The notes: a model not told the origin generated them from the letters alone. 64,000 nt of DNA from Plazaster borealis (GCA_021014325.1 CM037462.1:806001-870000); one strand, 5' to 3'; counted from the stretch's first letter, positions 48,198 through 60,736 are shown. A program made the numbers and translations.

Positions 48198-48450
48198 GCA
48201 GCTTTTGCCGGTAAAAGGGTTTTTGAAGCACATAGCGTCATCCCTCTTCGTAGGGTCACCGTTATGGAATAGACACCATGGTCATCGTACTGCTTAGAGT
48301 GCCGTCGATAGCACGGTGCCATTAGGCTATTATAAACAGTAGGATTGTAAAATACCAGCAGAGGCAGTCGAGTATCATATACACTTCGGTTCAGTTAAAA
48401 ACGAGTTCATCCGGGTTTATGAAGAATGCGGTCAGAGCCGATGAAAAATC
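48198..48450 (-). promoter_or_regulatory. Candidate untranslated first exon / promoter of the sialyltransferase
   Basis: On the minus strand AAAAGCTGC|GTAAGTATT is a strong splice donor about 2.1 kb upstream of the coding start, whose ATG abuts an acceptor. The exon 5' limit is unknown; 48450 is a guess. No other donor as good was seen between the two. Confidence 0.35.
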
Positions 48451-50504
48451 TGTAAAGAGAGAAAGAAAAAACATGAGTCATTTATGTTGGAGTTGAACAT
48501 TAATTTGTGTGTTCGCCAGTCTTGGTGGTCCGATGATTGGGGGGGGGGGGTAGGGATTAGGTGTCCAGGTGTAAAGAGCCAGTTGTGGTGATTCCTGCAA
48601 AAGAAGGTGTCACACCGAAAGTTTCCCTGTCCTTAGTAAAATAAAAAATTTACTCGAGATTGTGGCTCGAATAATAAGTATTTTAAAAAAGTAACAGTAA
48701 AAGACCGGGAGTTGGACACAAGTAAACTTTCAAAATAAAATTGGAATTAGTGACGGCAAATCGAATGTTTTTGTTTTGTTTTTTGTTCCTTTTTGTTTTC
48801 CTCTTTTGTATTTACTTGTCCCCCCCCCCGTGTGACCTTGTTGGATGGTCATGAAAGATAATCGAAGAATGATTTAAAATGGGACAACTAATCAAATTGA
48901 AATAAAAAACCAATCAAACGTAATAGAGGAAAATATGTTTCTGTGATTATCTAGAAATGATATTTTTCTTCTTCGAAACAGCCTAAACCACGGCTGTTCC
49001 ATGTACAATCCTCGGTGGGAAACTCTAAGGTAAACTATTCTTCCATCGGGTCAACAGTAATTTGATTGTGTACAAATATAATTATGCGCTTCGTTTATTA
49101 TTAAAACAAACAGCTATCAAACAGACGACAGAAGCCACGTCATATAATAGTCAATGGCAAGGTAATAGCACATCACAATTTATCAACTCAATCTACCGTC
49201 TAATTAAAGTCTACCGAAGAAACTCCCCGGGGATTCAATAGCGGCTCGAGAAAACCCCTCTGGGGATCCAAGACCAACCTGAAATGCTAAACCAATGTCT
49301 ATTGAATACGCACATTATTATAACATTGTATGATGTAATGTGATTTTATTCAGGTCGTAATTGCTAGGTGAGTACACACTCTCGTCTACAACGAGGTTGA
49401 TTTATTCGTAAGTGTGGAAGTAAAAATAGTCAGCCCGTCCGTTGGAGGAGTACATTCGCCTCTGCTGACTGCCAGGGAGACCCAACCTACATCAATGCAC
49501 TCTTCGGCATGGGCCCCAATAGGCTCGCTCCAGCATACAATCACAACACTTTGTCATCGCATTATTAGTCAAATTTGTACACAATAATAATACTATAGTT
49601 ATATCATGGAGGATTCCTGCCTCCAAGTTTATATACAGAGACTATCGGTGGTTGATAATTACCGGGTTGCGAGGGATGTGTTCTTATCCAAAAGTTCGTT
49701 GATTAACACAGAATAGTACAAATCCTTCAGAGGAATATTTCACCCTGAAATACTGTTCAGAAAACAGCAGTTGCAAATCTATAAGATACAATACAATACA
49801 ATACAATACAATACAATACAATAAAACTGTCTTGTCCCTGTACGGGAAATTTCTTTGGCCTTTTACATAAAAAACACACCAAAACACACCAAAACAGATT
49901 TTAATATTCGGTCGCCAATCAGCACGTTTCTGACGTGTAAAAAAGATCCGTGAAAAAAACCCCACCGTTATTTGACGTTTTCTCTTTAAAATTCGACCAC
50001 CGGAGTTGTGTTTTGCCGCTCATTTTCGGCAAATAAGCTGCCGATTTAACCCACGTCGCGTTACTCTACTTCGTGCGAAATTGAAAGCTTCTGAAACAGC
50101 CATTCAATTTCACTTCATGTGTAAGCAGAAAGTTATTTTGCGTCATGCGATTAAAACTAGATAACCTTCAATTTAACAATTTACTCGAATAGCCTTCAAA
50201 TTCGCAGCAGCTCTTCGCAAAAGTCTCTAGTTGAACCTATGCTGCTAAATTGAATTCCGATTTTGCATGGCTATAAAAAGAACGCAAGTTTTATTGAACA
50301 GAATTCTATGCCTCAAAGTGAAATTAAACGACGGTTCCAAATGAATAGGAAGTTCGCTTCATTACAAATGCATGAAAGTGAAATAGATTGCAAAATGACC
50401 GGGAAAACTTATTTTAAAACATATTGCTTGCATGTTGTGTTGCAGGTTGACATCAATTTGTAAGCACACCGGCTCGATCAAACGTCCAGGCAACTCGGAG
50501 GCAA
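48451..50504. other. Intergenic region, simple repeats only
   Basis: Contains a G-run (48539-48550), a T/C-rich stretch near 48765-48830, and an ACAAT pentanucleotide repeat at 49786-49822. Nothing else is recognised. Confidence 0.5.
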
Positions 50505-50856
50505 CTTAAAGGGTGTGTACAACATTGGTAATTGCAAAAGACCTGTATCCAAACTGGATGTGACCCAACATTATACATATTTAACAAACCTGTGAAAGTT
50601 TAAGCTAAATCGGTCTTCGGAGTAATGAGAAAACAGTGAAAAAAAAACCTTATGTGTTTTAACTTTTTTTCAAACATCGGAATTTATCCTGCAGGATAAA
50701 TACTATTATTTTACTCACTTCGTAAAAACTATGGCATTTCAAGGAAAACTATTTCAAGGGAAGTTCTCTACCATGACCATCTTTACCATGTGAGTTATGT
50801 GCAAATCCGTGAGCATTTATATTTTCAATCTTACCAATGTTGTACACACCCTTTAA
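50505..50856. mobile_element. TTAA-flanked MITE, family D, copy 1
   Basis: TTAAAGGGTGTGTACAACAT and ATGTTGTACACACCCTTTAA are long perfect inverted ends. It contains TATCCTGCAGGATAAATACT (hairpin) and CTATTTCAAGGGAAGTTCTC. The related element is 56809-57096; a decayed relic lies at 32400-32580. Confidence 0.9.
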
Positions 50857-51031
50857 ACAGCATGCAGATACATACCTCGGTGACTTGACAAACATTTCCC
50901 TAACAGTGTCTTATTTACCTTCGAGTGAAAAGTGAAATATTTACCTTCGAGTGAAAAGTGAGATTTGAATATATCTACTTCTTGGGCAGTTCCTAGAAGT
51001 TGCCTGTAAATTGCCTCGCGTGACACGGCCC

Positions 51032-51396
51032 TTAAATGAACGTTACAGAACTGGTAATTAAAATTTTCTTTAAGATCACAGATTTACATAAAAACTTACA
51101 CGGTCTAATGATGATGTTAGTAGAAAACATCCCTAGAAATATTTCAGTCTGAAATGCCATATTTGATGAGAAATAAATAAAACTAATTTCCGATTGGAGT
51201 TTATCGCTCATGAGCGTTTTATTCATGCATTGTATAACACATGCAAATGTGTAATCGGTTTTTCACTATTTTCTCGTGACCCAGATGGCCGATCGATCTC
51301 AAACTTCTACAGGTTTGTCAGTTTATGTATATGGTGGATTATATAAAGTGCTTAACTGTTTTGTTAGCAAACACCAATTCTGTAATGTTCCTTTAA
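51032..51396. mobile_element. TTAA-flanked MITE, family C, copy 2
   Basis: TTAAATGAACGTTACAGAAC to GTAATGTTCCTTTAA. Nearly identical to 22427-22790 throughout, including the GATGGCCGATCGATCTC core, which implies recent spread. Confidence 0.88.
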
Positions 51397-51936
51397 TGTT
51401 CAGAATCACACAGCGGAACCAATCGCACGGAGGAGAGCCGGCATATGTACCACTTCAAGTATAATTTTACCCGTCGGAAAAGGAATGCGATTAGCTTGAA
51501 ACGATCTGCCAATGTAGCATGAATACTGACAAGCATTATGACATACAGGTACCCTACATCATTTGTCAAGTTGACATGGCATATAAACCGTTTCAATCAA
51601 GAGGACCCGTACCATAATTAGGTCCCGTGCCAATAAAGACTGATTGTAAATTCCACAAGAGAACCATGATCCACAGTGAACCGAACTGATGTAATAATGC
51701 ATCAGGGATACATTTGGAAAATATGATTTAATTTTACGCTGCACGAGGGACGATCACAGACGTCATGTCAGTTCTTTCAAAGTCAGTATTATTATTATAA
51801 TTCCTATTCGGAAAAGAATCAATAGAATAGTGCATGTTAAAAACAAGTTCAAAGATAACGAGCGATACAATTCCTAATGGAATGAGCGGGAGGAGATGGG
51901 GGAGGGCCGAGGTTGAGCAAACGAGCACATGGTCAA

Positions 51937-52200
51937 AAAGATAAGAGTGGTTAAGAGCACCGGAATCAACCTCTTGTGTTTTTGATCAGCAGAGTTGGGT
52001 TCGAGTCCCGGTCATGGCACTTGTGTTCTTGAGCAAGATACTGTACCATAATTGCTTTGTCCTTCGGATGCCATACGTCTCGTGTACTAGCATTGGTAGT
52101 GCACGTAAAAGGACCCAGAACACTTATCGTGGAAGAGTATGGGTTAACCCCTCTGTTCCTGGTTAATATTGCATGCACCCTTGTTCACAGGTTTCCTCGG
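51937..52200 (+). repeat. tRNA-Leu-like SINE copy
   Basis: GAGTGGTTAAGAGCACCGGA, then GTTGGGTTCGAGTCCCGG, CACTTGTGTTCTTGAGCAAG and a longer body with CCTTCGGATGCCATACGTCT and GTGCACGTAAAAGGACCCAG. The same longer body appears reversed at 55985-56575, so these two may form a subfamily. Confidence 0.75.
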
Positions 52201-53407
52201 GCTTGCGAGCTATGCTACACTACAAGAAATATATAATTATAACAATAATAACCAAATAAGCCGGCAGGGTAGACCAAAGTAAACCGACACACTGTGACCT
52301 AAAAGCCTATTCTATATCCAATCATCAAATGGTGGTTTAAGGAAGTCCAAACTAGCATTCCTATAATAAATAGATCACCACAACTGTTACTCGAACGCAT
52401 CACTTAATGAAGTCAAAAGGGAAAACCTCAGTAAATCGTGACTCATCTAGAGCACCCTTCAAGCCCTTCATCGGAATCTAAATCCGAACATCATCCCATT
52501 GCCTCCTCAAGGTTTCTTGGCTAATCCTTGAAGATGTTTGAAAAGTCCTTGGCAGTTAATCATGCCTGGATTACTAGCAGCAGCAGGTCTTCAAACGGAG
52601 TCAATGTAAAGAGATGTTACAACAATTATAGTAAGGGACTCTGTGAGATTTAAATTAATTTCAAAACCTTTACATTCTAGAAACATCATCCAATAAAACA
52701 TCATGTGACGATTTCGCAGAACATGATTTTCCAAAATGGTTCTTTGAGAAACAGCAAACAATTTTTTTTTTCTTTTCTTTACATCGACCATCATCGACAT
52801 AAAACGTGAAGTGATCCCTTGTTAGTGATACATGACAAGCAAGCTCCGTCATCAATCAAAATGTGACTTCGTCAAAAGCTTAGTAAATTATGCAAGAAGT
52901 AAAAATGTTAAACTGATATGTAGTGATATATATGCGAGGCTTCGTTTGAACTGTTGGCAAAACCCTGGGTAAAAAAATGTAATAAATAAATAAATATTAA
53001 ATAAATATTAAATAAATAAATAAAAAAGTAAATAAAAAATGTCAGCTAGTCGTCTTTATTTTATTGTTGCATCAAGAGCTAGATCAAAAAGTTTCTAAGC
53101 GATAACTTTATCATGGTGTTTGATAAAAGAATCCATTCAAAAAACAAAAACAAAAACGGGTCAGAATTGACCCGAATTTCGGGTACCCCAAAACAGTTTC
53201 AATTCCGATATAATTTCTCTCGCTTTGCAAAATGCACGTGTGGTATATTATGACATGTGAATTACTCATGTAACCTTTTTCCCTTTTTTTTTCTTCTCGT
53301 GAAATGTACGCACCAGTTTGAAATGCATTCCCTTCCGGTATGTTTCTTATCCCTAAAACCCCAATTGTTTAGAATACTCCTCACAAATCTACTGGTTTAG
53401 CCTTCCT
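52201..53407. other. Intergenic region with AATAAA-rich simple sequence
   Basis: An AAATAAAT repeat spans about 52979-53040. A short GGGTCAGAATTGACCCG piece lies at about 53157. No gene recognised. Confidence 0.5.
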
Positions 53408-53780
53408 TTAAAGGCACTGAACACGTTTGGAAATTGTCAAAGACCAGTGTTCTCACTTGGTGTATCCCAACAAATGCATAAAATAACAAGCCTGTGAACA
53501 TTTGGGCTCAATTGGTCATCGAAGTTGCAAGAAAATGATGAAAGAAAAACACCCTTGTTGTACAAATTTGTGTGCTTAGAGATAGCAATAAAAACTTCTT
53601 GTAAGAAGTTTTTATTATTTTAGTGAGAAATTACCTCTTTCTTAAAAACTACGTTACTTCAGAGGGAGTCGTTTCTCACAATGTTTTATACTATCAACTG
53701 ATCTCCGTTGCTCGTTACCAAGTAAGTTGTTATGCTAATATTAGTTTTGAGTCATTACCAAACGTGTACGATACCTTTAA
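53408..53780. mobile_element. TTAA-flanked MITE, family A, copy 4
   Basis: TTAAAGGCACTGAACACGTT to GTACGATACCTTTAA with the family A interior (GAGGGAGTCGTTTCTCACAA). The central hairpin reads ACTTCTTGTAAGAAGT. Confidence 0.9.
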
Positions 53781-54126
53781 AGCTTACAGGTAACCATTCG
53801 AATGATTGATTGATTGACTGAAAACGACAAGGAGTACAGACAGTCGATAGATCGGTGTAATGCCGAGAGGAAACAGGCGCAGTGTGTCCCGAAAAGCTCT
53901 CCCGTGATTTTATAAAACAATTATTGTCTCTTTCTGCGAATTGATTTACGATGAGGGAACATGGATGGGGGATAAATTTGACATGGCAAGATTTCAACGC
54001 TGCAGCTTTGTGTCTTTTGCTGGTCTTCATAAAAAGGCATATGTCGGGACTGAAAATGAACTTATTTTAGTCATTTTTAGTCGGATGTTTCGGTTTTGGA
54101 TAATAGTGGCAATAACACTGACTAAG

Positions 54127-54483
54127 TTAAAGGAACATTACAAAATTGGTTTTTGCTAACAAAACAGTTAAGCACTTTATATAATCCACCATATACATAA
54201 ACTGACAAAGTTTGAGATCGATCGGCCATCTGGGTCACGAGAAAATAGTGACAAACCGATTACACATTTGCATGTGTTATATACAATGCATGAATAAAAC
54301 GCTCATGTGCGATAAACTCCAATCGGAAATTAGTTTTATTTATTTCTCATCAAATATGGCATTTCAGACAGAAATATTTCTAAGGGTGTTTTCTACTATC
54401 ATCATCATTAGACCGTGTAAGTTTTATGTAAATCTGTGATCTTAAAGAAAATTTTAATTACCAGTTCTGTAACGTTCCTTTAA
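54127..54483. mobile_element. TTAA-flanked MITE, family C, copy 3 (reversed)
   Basis: TTAAAGGAACATTACAAAAT to CTGTAACGTTCCTTTAA. Its interior is the reverse complement of the copies at 22427 and 51032 (GAGATCGATCGGCCATCTGG). Confidence 0.88.
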
Positions 54484-55174
54484 CCATTTATACAGAGAGA
54501 CAGGGGAGTAGTTTTGTAGATAAACTTAAGTTCAAATTCGATTACATATTTGAAGTCTCCAAGCATGACATACAATGGAATACGAAACCACAATTGTTTT
54601 AGGTAGTAACTTTGCGCGGTGGAAATTCATGAAAAATGCCGACATGGCAAACGATTTGTTTTCTTTAAAATTCAATGTATCACATTGGAAATGTTTGGTG
54701 AAACAATTAAAAGTTCTTAGTGTAGTCTACGACACAAACTTGTAAAGCCCCATTCGATCTCGAAAATCGAACAGCAAAAACATAATTATGCAATACAACA
54801 AAAATCAGAATCCACTCTAACCGGAATAATTTTGATCCAGATTAAATCTGATCCTATAGCCACATCCAATTTGGGTCAAAACAGATGCATCGCTGTGCAA
54901 TAAATTCAATCCTAAAACATAAATAAGTCAAATCTGATCGGATCTTCCAAATCCAGATTACATCATGAGTTTTTATTCATAACATGTGCTACATTTATTA
55001 TGCAATAAATCCTACCAGGTTCTAATTTAGGTCATGATCTACGAGTGGTGTCAAGTTTATAGTCCCTAAAACTATTTAGATTTATGCGGGATCCGGTTCG
55101 AGTCAGAACCGTCACTGCGTAGAAAATTACCCTACTCCGCTATACAAACACTCCCGTATTTACCTTCATCTCAC

Positions 55175-55288
55175 TCTGTCCACACAGCAACCAAGAAGGA
55201 TTTGTAGCCAGGGGAAATCATGGTTTCATCAGCTGTCTGTTTAATTTCAAAGGAAGGTCCCACATCAACAAGAAAACCAAATCCATGC
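55175..55288 (-). CDS. Orphan exon candidate, DEG/ENaC-like ectodomain segment
   Basis: Minus-strand frame HGFGFLVDVGPSFEIKQTAD then ETMISPGYKSFLVAVWTE. The possible acceptor is AG at 55290-55289 and the donor ACAGA|GTGAGA; in-frame TGA follows directly if unspliced. The pattern G-x-x-(F/V)-L-(V/I)...(M/V)-(I/A)-(S/A)-P-G-(Y/F)-x-(S/T)-F aligns with the palm region of ASIC/ENaC channels before the PYG/PWG-C motif. That motif, the membrane spans and the cysteine-rich thumb were not found nearby. Low-confidence family call; the coding character is stronger than the name. Confidence 0.33.
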
Positions 55289-55984
55289 CTACTAGATCGG
55301 AGCTGCTTCATCTAGTGCTGCGGGACTCTTTAAAGAAAATACACGGGCGTGTCGATCGCTTCGGAAAAAAACAGGTCCGCTCGTTGCCACTAACAACTGC
55401 TCACACGTTCTCAAATGTTGCGGCAATTTTTTTATTGTGTAAATATTTGCCCCTTTGCCCCTTTGAATTAACATCTTCCTGTAGTTTGTACACAGACTTT
55501 CTTGTGTAGCCTCGTTCTCAGAGAATTTCCCCGAGGAGACATTTCCCCCTGCTATCTTCGGTCTCCTCATGGGTACACTTCGTGAAGCTCTGGTTTGAAC
55601 CACACGCGTCTGGTAAACATGACATGAGTGGTTTAGTGTTAGCTATTGTTTGTATGACGCGTAGGTGACACATACATCAATGTGAAGTCTTCTAAATTCA
55701 TATCATCAATCAAAACATGAAGCTTTTTGAACAAACATACGCAACTCTGAAAAATTAGATCATGATTATCGTCAAAAAACACTTCTAATTATGACGGAGA
55801 TTAATCGGAATTCGCATTTTGTTGATGGGTTTTCAAACGCAAAGGCTACTCAAATAAAAGATGGTCGTCCCAATTTTAGAAACCTTTTAATGGGAAGTGT
55901 AAAAGCAACATTCTGTGTTTTTGTTATTAACACAGAGACAAACAAGCAAACAGCATGGGAATACGCTGGGTATAACCTATGTCT

Positions 55985-56575
55985 CAAAAGATGTTTACGA
56001 ACAGTCGTGTTCTTAGTGCATTACACAACGCACGGGACCTACGGCTTAACGTCCCATCCGAAGGACCAAGCAATAATGGGTCTTGCTTAAAGGCACTGAA
56101 CACGTTTGGTAATTGTCAAAGACCAGTGTTCTCACTTGGTGTATCCCAACATATGCATAAAATAACAAGCCTGTGAAAGTTTGGGCTCAATTTGGTCATC
56201 GAAGTTGCAAGAAAATGTTGAAAGAAAAAACACCCTTGTTGTACCGTTGTGTGCTTTCAGATAGGAATACAAACTTCTTGCAAGAAGTTTTTATTATTTT
56301 AGTGAGAAATTACCTCTTTCTCAAAAACTACGTTGCTTCAGAGGGAGTCGTTTCCTACAATGTTTTATACTATCAACAACTCTCCGTTGCTTGTAACCAA
56401 GTAAGTTGTTATGCTTATATTTGTTTTGAGTCATTACCAAACGTGTACGATACCTTTAAGGATACACGTGTCAAGACCGGCACTCAAACCCACACTCTGC
56501 TGATCAGAAACACAAGAGCTTGACTCCAGTGCGCTTGACCGCTCGGCCACATAATGCCACAGACACTCTTCGACA
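55985..56575 (-). repeat. tRNA-Leu-like SINE (minus) split by a MITE
   Basis: The right part 56460-56575 is the reversed tRNA-like head (CCGCTCGGCCAC, GGCACTCAAACCCACACTCT). The left part 55985-56086 is the body (CCATCCGAAGGACCAAGCAA). They are separated exactly by a family A MITE at 56087-56459. Matches the copy at 51937-52200. Confidence 0.82.
56087..56459. mobile_element. TTAA-flanked MITE, family A, copy 5, inside a SINE
   Basis: TTAAAGGCACTGAACACGTT to GTACGATACCTTTAA. The flanks are TCTTGC|TTAA and TTAA|GGATACACGTG. The undisturbed SINE reads TCTTGCTCAAGGACACAAGTG (reverse of the 6897 copy), so removing the element and one TTAA restores the SINE. Confidence 0.92.
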
Positions 56576-56808
56576 GATGAAACGGAACATCGGAGTTTGT
56601 ATTGGTACAAAGTTTTATAATCAGTGAGCTCTCAGACTGAATCATCTCAGAAAATACTTCATGTAGAGGGTAACAAATATGTACACCTCAATACCTCACG
56701 GCAATACTTCTGAAATTCTTTTGGAAATGTGGTGTTCTATCAACACTGTGCCATGACTAGTAACTACTGTTTTTTTTTTTTACAGATTTTAACTCGTGCT
56801 TTTTCTGC

Positions 56809-57096
56809 TTAAAGGGAGTTTATACCTGTGAAAGTTTAAGCTCAATCGGTCATTGCAATCACCAGAAAAAAAAGTGGGGAAAAACCTTAAGTGTTTTCAC
56901 TGTTTTCAAACATCGAGTTTTCGACTCATGAGATCAAAACTAATTGTTTTACTCATTTTTCAAAAACTACAGCACCTCAGCCAGTACTATTTCAAGGGAA
57001 GCTTTCCATCATCATTATCTTTAAACCATGTAAGTTTAATGTAAATCTGTGAGCTTTTATGTTTTGTGTTTTACCAGAAGTATAGAGACCCTTTAA
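56809..57096. mobile_element. TTAA-flanked MITE, family D-like, copy 2
   Basis: TTAAAGGGAGTTTATACCTG to TATAGAGACCCTTTAA. Shares TGTGAAAGTTTAAGCTCAAT, TATTTCAAGGGAAGCTTTCC and GTAAATCTGTGAGC words with 50505-50856, but is shorter and has different outer ends. Confidence 0.8.
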
Positions 57097-57315
57097 AAGA
57101 GAAGAAGATCAATACCACCCTGGATTAAATGGAATAGTCTCTTATTGATTATATTCTGCAAAAATACACACATCCAATATAATGTATTACATGACCGATA
57201 TTGAAATGTCACATTATTCACCATGTTGAACCGGCCTTTCATCAGATAGGACTATAGAGTGCAAAATGTACATTGAATGCACGTATAAAGACACAATACA
57301 TTCTGAAGTAATTAC

Positions 57316-57456
57316 CCCTTCGGTGACATCGGCGCCATTTTGACACAGCTCAACGCCAAATTCATACATTTCCAAACCGTAGCTTCGAGCAAAAATAGTC
57401 TGGTGTCCCTTTGAGTATATAATGAGATTATTGGTCACTGTACACGGGGAGTCTGA
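57316..57456 (-). CDS. Orphan exon candidate, unknown cysteine-containing segment
   Basis: Minus-strand acceptor CCCCATTTACAG|TCAGAC and donor GAAGGG|GTAATT bound 141 bases, open only in phase 0: SDSPCTVTNNLIIYSKGH..., ARSYGLEMYEFGVELCQNGA. Two cysteines and an NxS/T-free body. Not recognised. Could belong with the segments at 55175, 60737 or 61440, but the phases do not join them directly. Confidence 0.33.
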
Positions 57457-58108
57457 CTGTAAATGGGGCAAGGTATGGGTCCATGTCAGCGTAATGGCGC
57501 GTCAGGTGTTCAAGTAAGACGGATTCGCTTTACTATTGCAGCTTTCCTAATACGTAAAATTGCTGGTGAAAAATACCCAATTTCACACTCCGAAATTCTT
57601 ACCATGGTTGGCTGAACAGTATGGCATTATTTGATAGGGGGGGGGGGTAACAAGCAAGGGGACTTTTGGTTTCATTTTAATTGGCCAGAAGTATCCCCCC
57701 TCCCCCTGAAGAAAATGGTGCACCCCACTTTGTATGCACCTCTAAAAAGAAATTCCTATGTTTGGGCGCTGTAAATAACGTTAAAGCATCGAAACACACT
57801 CTCTCTCCACAAGGGTGTTTTTGTTATTTTCCCCAGTCAATAAACCTGTTCCCACCTGCAGTCAGTGTACACTGTACTCCAACCCAAGCCACCCCAACGG
57901 GTCAGGAGAGCTGTGACATTCGTAGTAACAGTAACACGACCCGATTCGATTCATATTTCTGGTTGTAACTATTCTTCTGGGAAATGAAAAAAGTGAACGA
58001 ATGATTTCAAGACAAGGCACATTATCGGTAACATGGTTGATTGTTGGTGTCAGCTTACATTGTTTGAAAAGGTGTACTGAAGATTTCCCCGGTCATTTTA
58101 ATTTCGTA

Positions 58109-58498
58109 TTAAAGGGATTGTATACGTTTGGTAATTGGTACCCACTTTGTTTCAATCCTACATATAGTTGTAGATACATACCTTAAAACTAACCTCTACA
58201 AAATCATTCAAGGTGGTAGCGTTTTTGAGATATTGCCGAAAATCTGGAGCGGATTGTCCACGCAGGAAGAATAATCTGCAATCGGAATACACAATCTGAG
58301 AAGCGTTACTGCAGTAACGCTTCTCAGATTCAATTTTTTGGGGGATAAAAAGTGATGAATTTTTCCACAACCGCAGTACTTCGAAGTGAAAAGTTTCTCA
58401 AAATGCATTATACTATCCAAAGCTGCTGTACTCCTTACTAAGTAACTTTTTAGTGCCATTTATATTCAGAGTTGTTACCAAAAGTATACAGACCCTTC
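58109..58498 (-). mobile_element. TTAA-type MITE, family B, copy 4
   Basis: TTAAAGGGATTGTATACGTT to AAAGTATACAGACCCTTCG, with the palindrome GAGAAGCGTTACTGCAGTAA... and CTTCGAAGTGAAAAGTTTCT. The right TTAA has changed. Shares its interior with 33599, 34606 and 46112. Confidence 0.85.
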
Positions 58499-59904
58499 GT
58501 AATTTTGCCTCTTCAATTGAAACCGTCATTCAATTTCATTTTAATGCATGTGAATTTATATCAATTAAACTTATGCGTTCTTTGTAGCCATGCAAAATCG
58601 GCATTCAGTTTAACAGAGAAGGCGCAACTAAAGTGATTTCTGCGAAAAGCTGCTTCGAATTTTTAAGACTGTTCGCACGGTGGATTATTAAATTGAATGG
58701 TTATCATTTGTTTACTTGCATGACGTAAAAGAAAACTTGCTTTTGAAAATTGAATGACTGTTTTGAGGAGGTTGCAATTCCCTTTCCGGAAATTATAACG
58801 TCTTCAAGAGAGCTTTTAATCAGCGATGTAGCAAGAGTTATTTTCATTAGGGAGGGGGGGGGGCATTATATATTTGGGCTTTAGAACAAGTTACCTTCAT
58901 GAGCATGCACTGCCAACCTATCCAAACTCGAAATACTAGAAATTGCGCTCGCAAGCGTGTACTTCTATTCTAATAATATATGGGCATAAAGTTCACAAAC
59001 TGTTTTGAATAAAGGTTGTCCATTAGGAGTTTATCCAGTAATAATATATTTTCGTGTAGTTTTATTTTTCGTTTGGTGAAGGGGTGAGTGGGGTACGTAT
59101 TTCGGTAACCCCCCCCCACCACCATCCGCCCCGCCCACGTTGTTGACGCCACTGATCCCAACGCATTAGACAAACGAGGCGAGGAGAAATAAACGCAAAT
59201 TGCATAAAATCGTCGAACAGGTATTCATACACACTGTCAACCTGTATTATTCAAACGATTAAATTCAACCTAATCTTGTAGGACATTTTGTTTCGGATTG
59301 GAAGAGCGATCATTACTAAATTATTACGCAATTTTCATAGTCTCTTCTAAGAAGAAATGGGTGGGTTCTGAAAAGAGCCGTCGGACGTTTCGACCTGAGT
59401 GACCTCTAGCCGTACGGTCAGAACTCAGCAGACTGAAGTTTTCTTCAGACTCATAATAATGTCATCAAATAAACTACAATCTAGTCCAAGTCAGCAAGGT
59501 GTTTTGTTAAACGGTTTCTATCTTCAGCTGATCACGTACGAAGTGCAAAGTAGATAGGTTAATGTATACGGTACGCTGTTTTTACATCTTGAGGCAAATC
59601 AATCTTCAAATGACTATTGATTTATGGAGCTTTGCTGCAGTTCAGAAAGAGGCAATGAATCAAAGATTGGAGCTATCAAACACTGTTTACAGCAGAAATA
59701 CAATGTTACCATACCAATAGTATATCAATACACGATAATTTACGGGTGGTATGGGGTAAGTATATACTTCAAACTAACTTGACTTGTCGAGGCTTCACAC
59801 CTTCCAACTCTGAGTTCGATTGGGTCAGTCACTTGAGAGGTTCAATGATCAAGCCATAGGGGATCAACCGTGGGGTTAGGTCGAACCTGTCAACATGTAC
59901 TCTA

Positions 59905-60145
59905 AAACCTACGGGTCAGAATTGACCCGGATTCCTGGTCACACTGGGCCTGACAAATATCTGGGTGAGTATGACCCTGATTTTGTGTCAAAACTGACCC
60001 GAAATTGTGTCAAACTGACGCAGAATCCGAGTCAAAATCACCATTTTCTTCAACCAGTTTCCGGGTCACCTTGACCCATAAATGAGTCAGATCCCATTGT
60101 GACGTGGAATCTGGGTCAAGTCTGATCCTGGAATTTAGAGTGTGT
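59905..60145. repeat. GGGTCA/TGACCC-rich repeat element
   Basis: Starts CTACGGGTCAGAATTGACCC, then about ten further GGGTCA, TGACCC or TGACGC words at irregular spacing to GTGTGTCACCTC. Related pieces at 34982, 35427 and 53157 share ACGGGTCAGAATTGACCCG. Confidence 0.75.
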
Positions 60146-60736
60146 CACCTCTGAGTTGTGGACCCCACATCGCTGAATGATATTTGGTTTCTCATCCCTC
60201 CTACCCGATTAAATGGGTGGGTACTCTTCTGCAGGTCTCTTGGTTTTATCATGGAGGTAGTATATATAGAGCCCATGGTTTTATCAACATAACTACTTTT
60301 AGCCTATGACCAAAACTACTTCGATAACAGATAGACCATAGCTTGTACCTGTACATGTACGATCCTCGCAACTACAATACTTATACTACATTATTATCAT
60401 GGAATGAATTTTATGCAATTCATTGCTATAGTAACCACCCCCCCCTGTGTGCCCCCATGCAAATGACGTCTGGATGCACTGTAATGCTTTGCAGTTACCG
60501 TTGTACTTCCCTACAAAATTCACAAAGTCTCATGTAAAAACAGTTTTTCGTTAAATCGATGCAGTTTTCTCAGTCTACATTTCTACATACCGAGCAGCAG
60601 TACGGTGCACTTTGGCAGAAGTCAACTCTCGCCTCCATAATTGAATCAGCTACAATTAGTTCATTCGTAAAGTCCGCTCTCTGCTGTGTAAGATGCACAA
60701 CTACATTACGAAGCAATTTGCAAAGTGCACACATAC

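Larger units (their letters stand above)
57600..60600. other. Intergenic or intronic region, G/C-run and MITE bearing
   Basis: G-runs at ~57639 and ~58852 and a C-run at ~59109; one MITE (58109-58498) and one GGGTCA repeat (59905-60145). No supported gene. Confidence 0.45.

Noticed and set aside
55292..55603. 103-codon minus ORF overlapping the 55.2 kb exon candidate
   Set aside because: Different frame, no family resemblance, ends without splice logic; the shorter frame at 55175-55288 is more protein-like.
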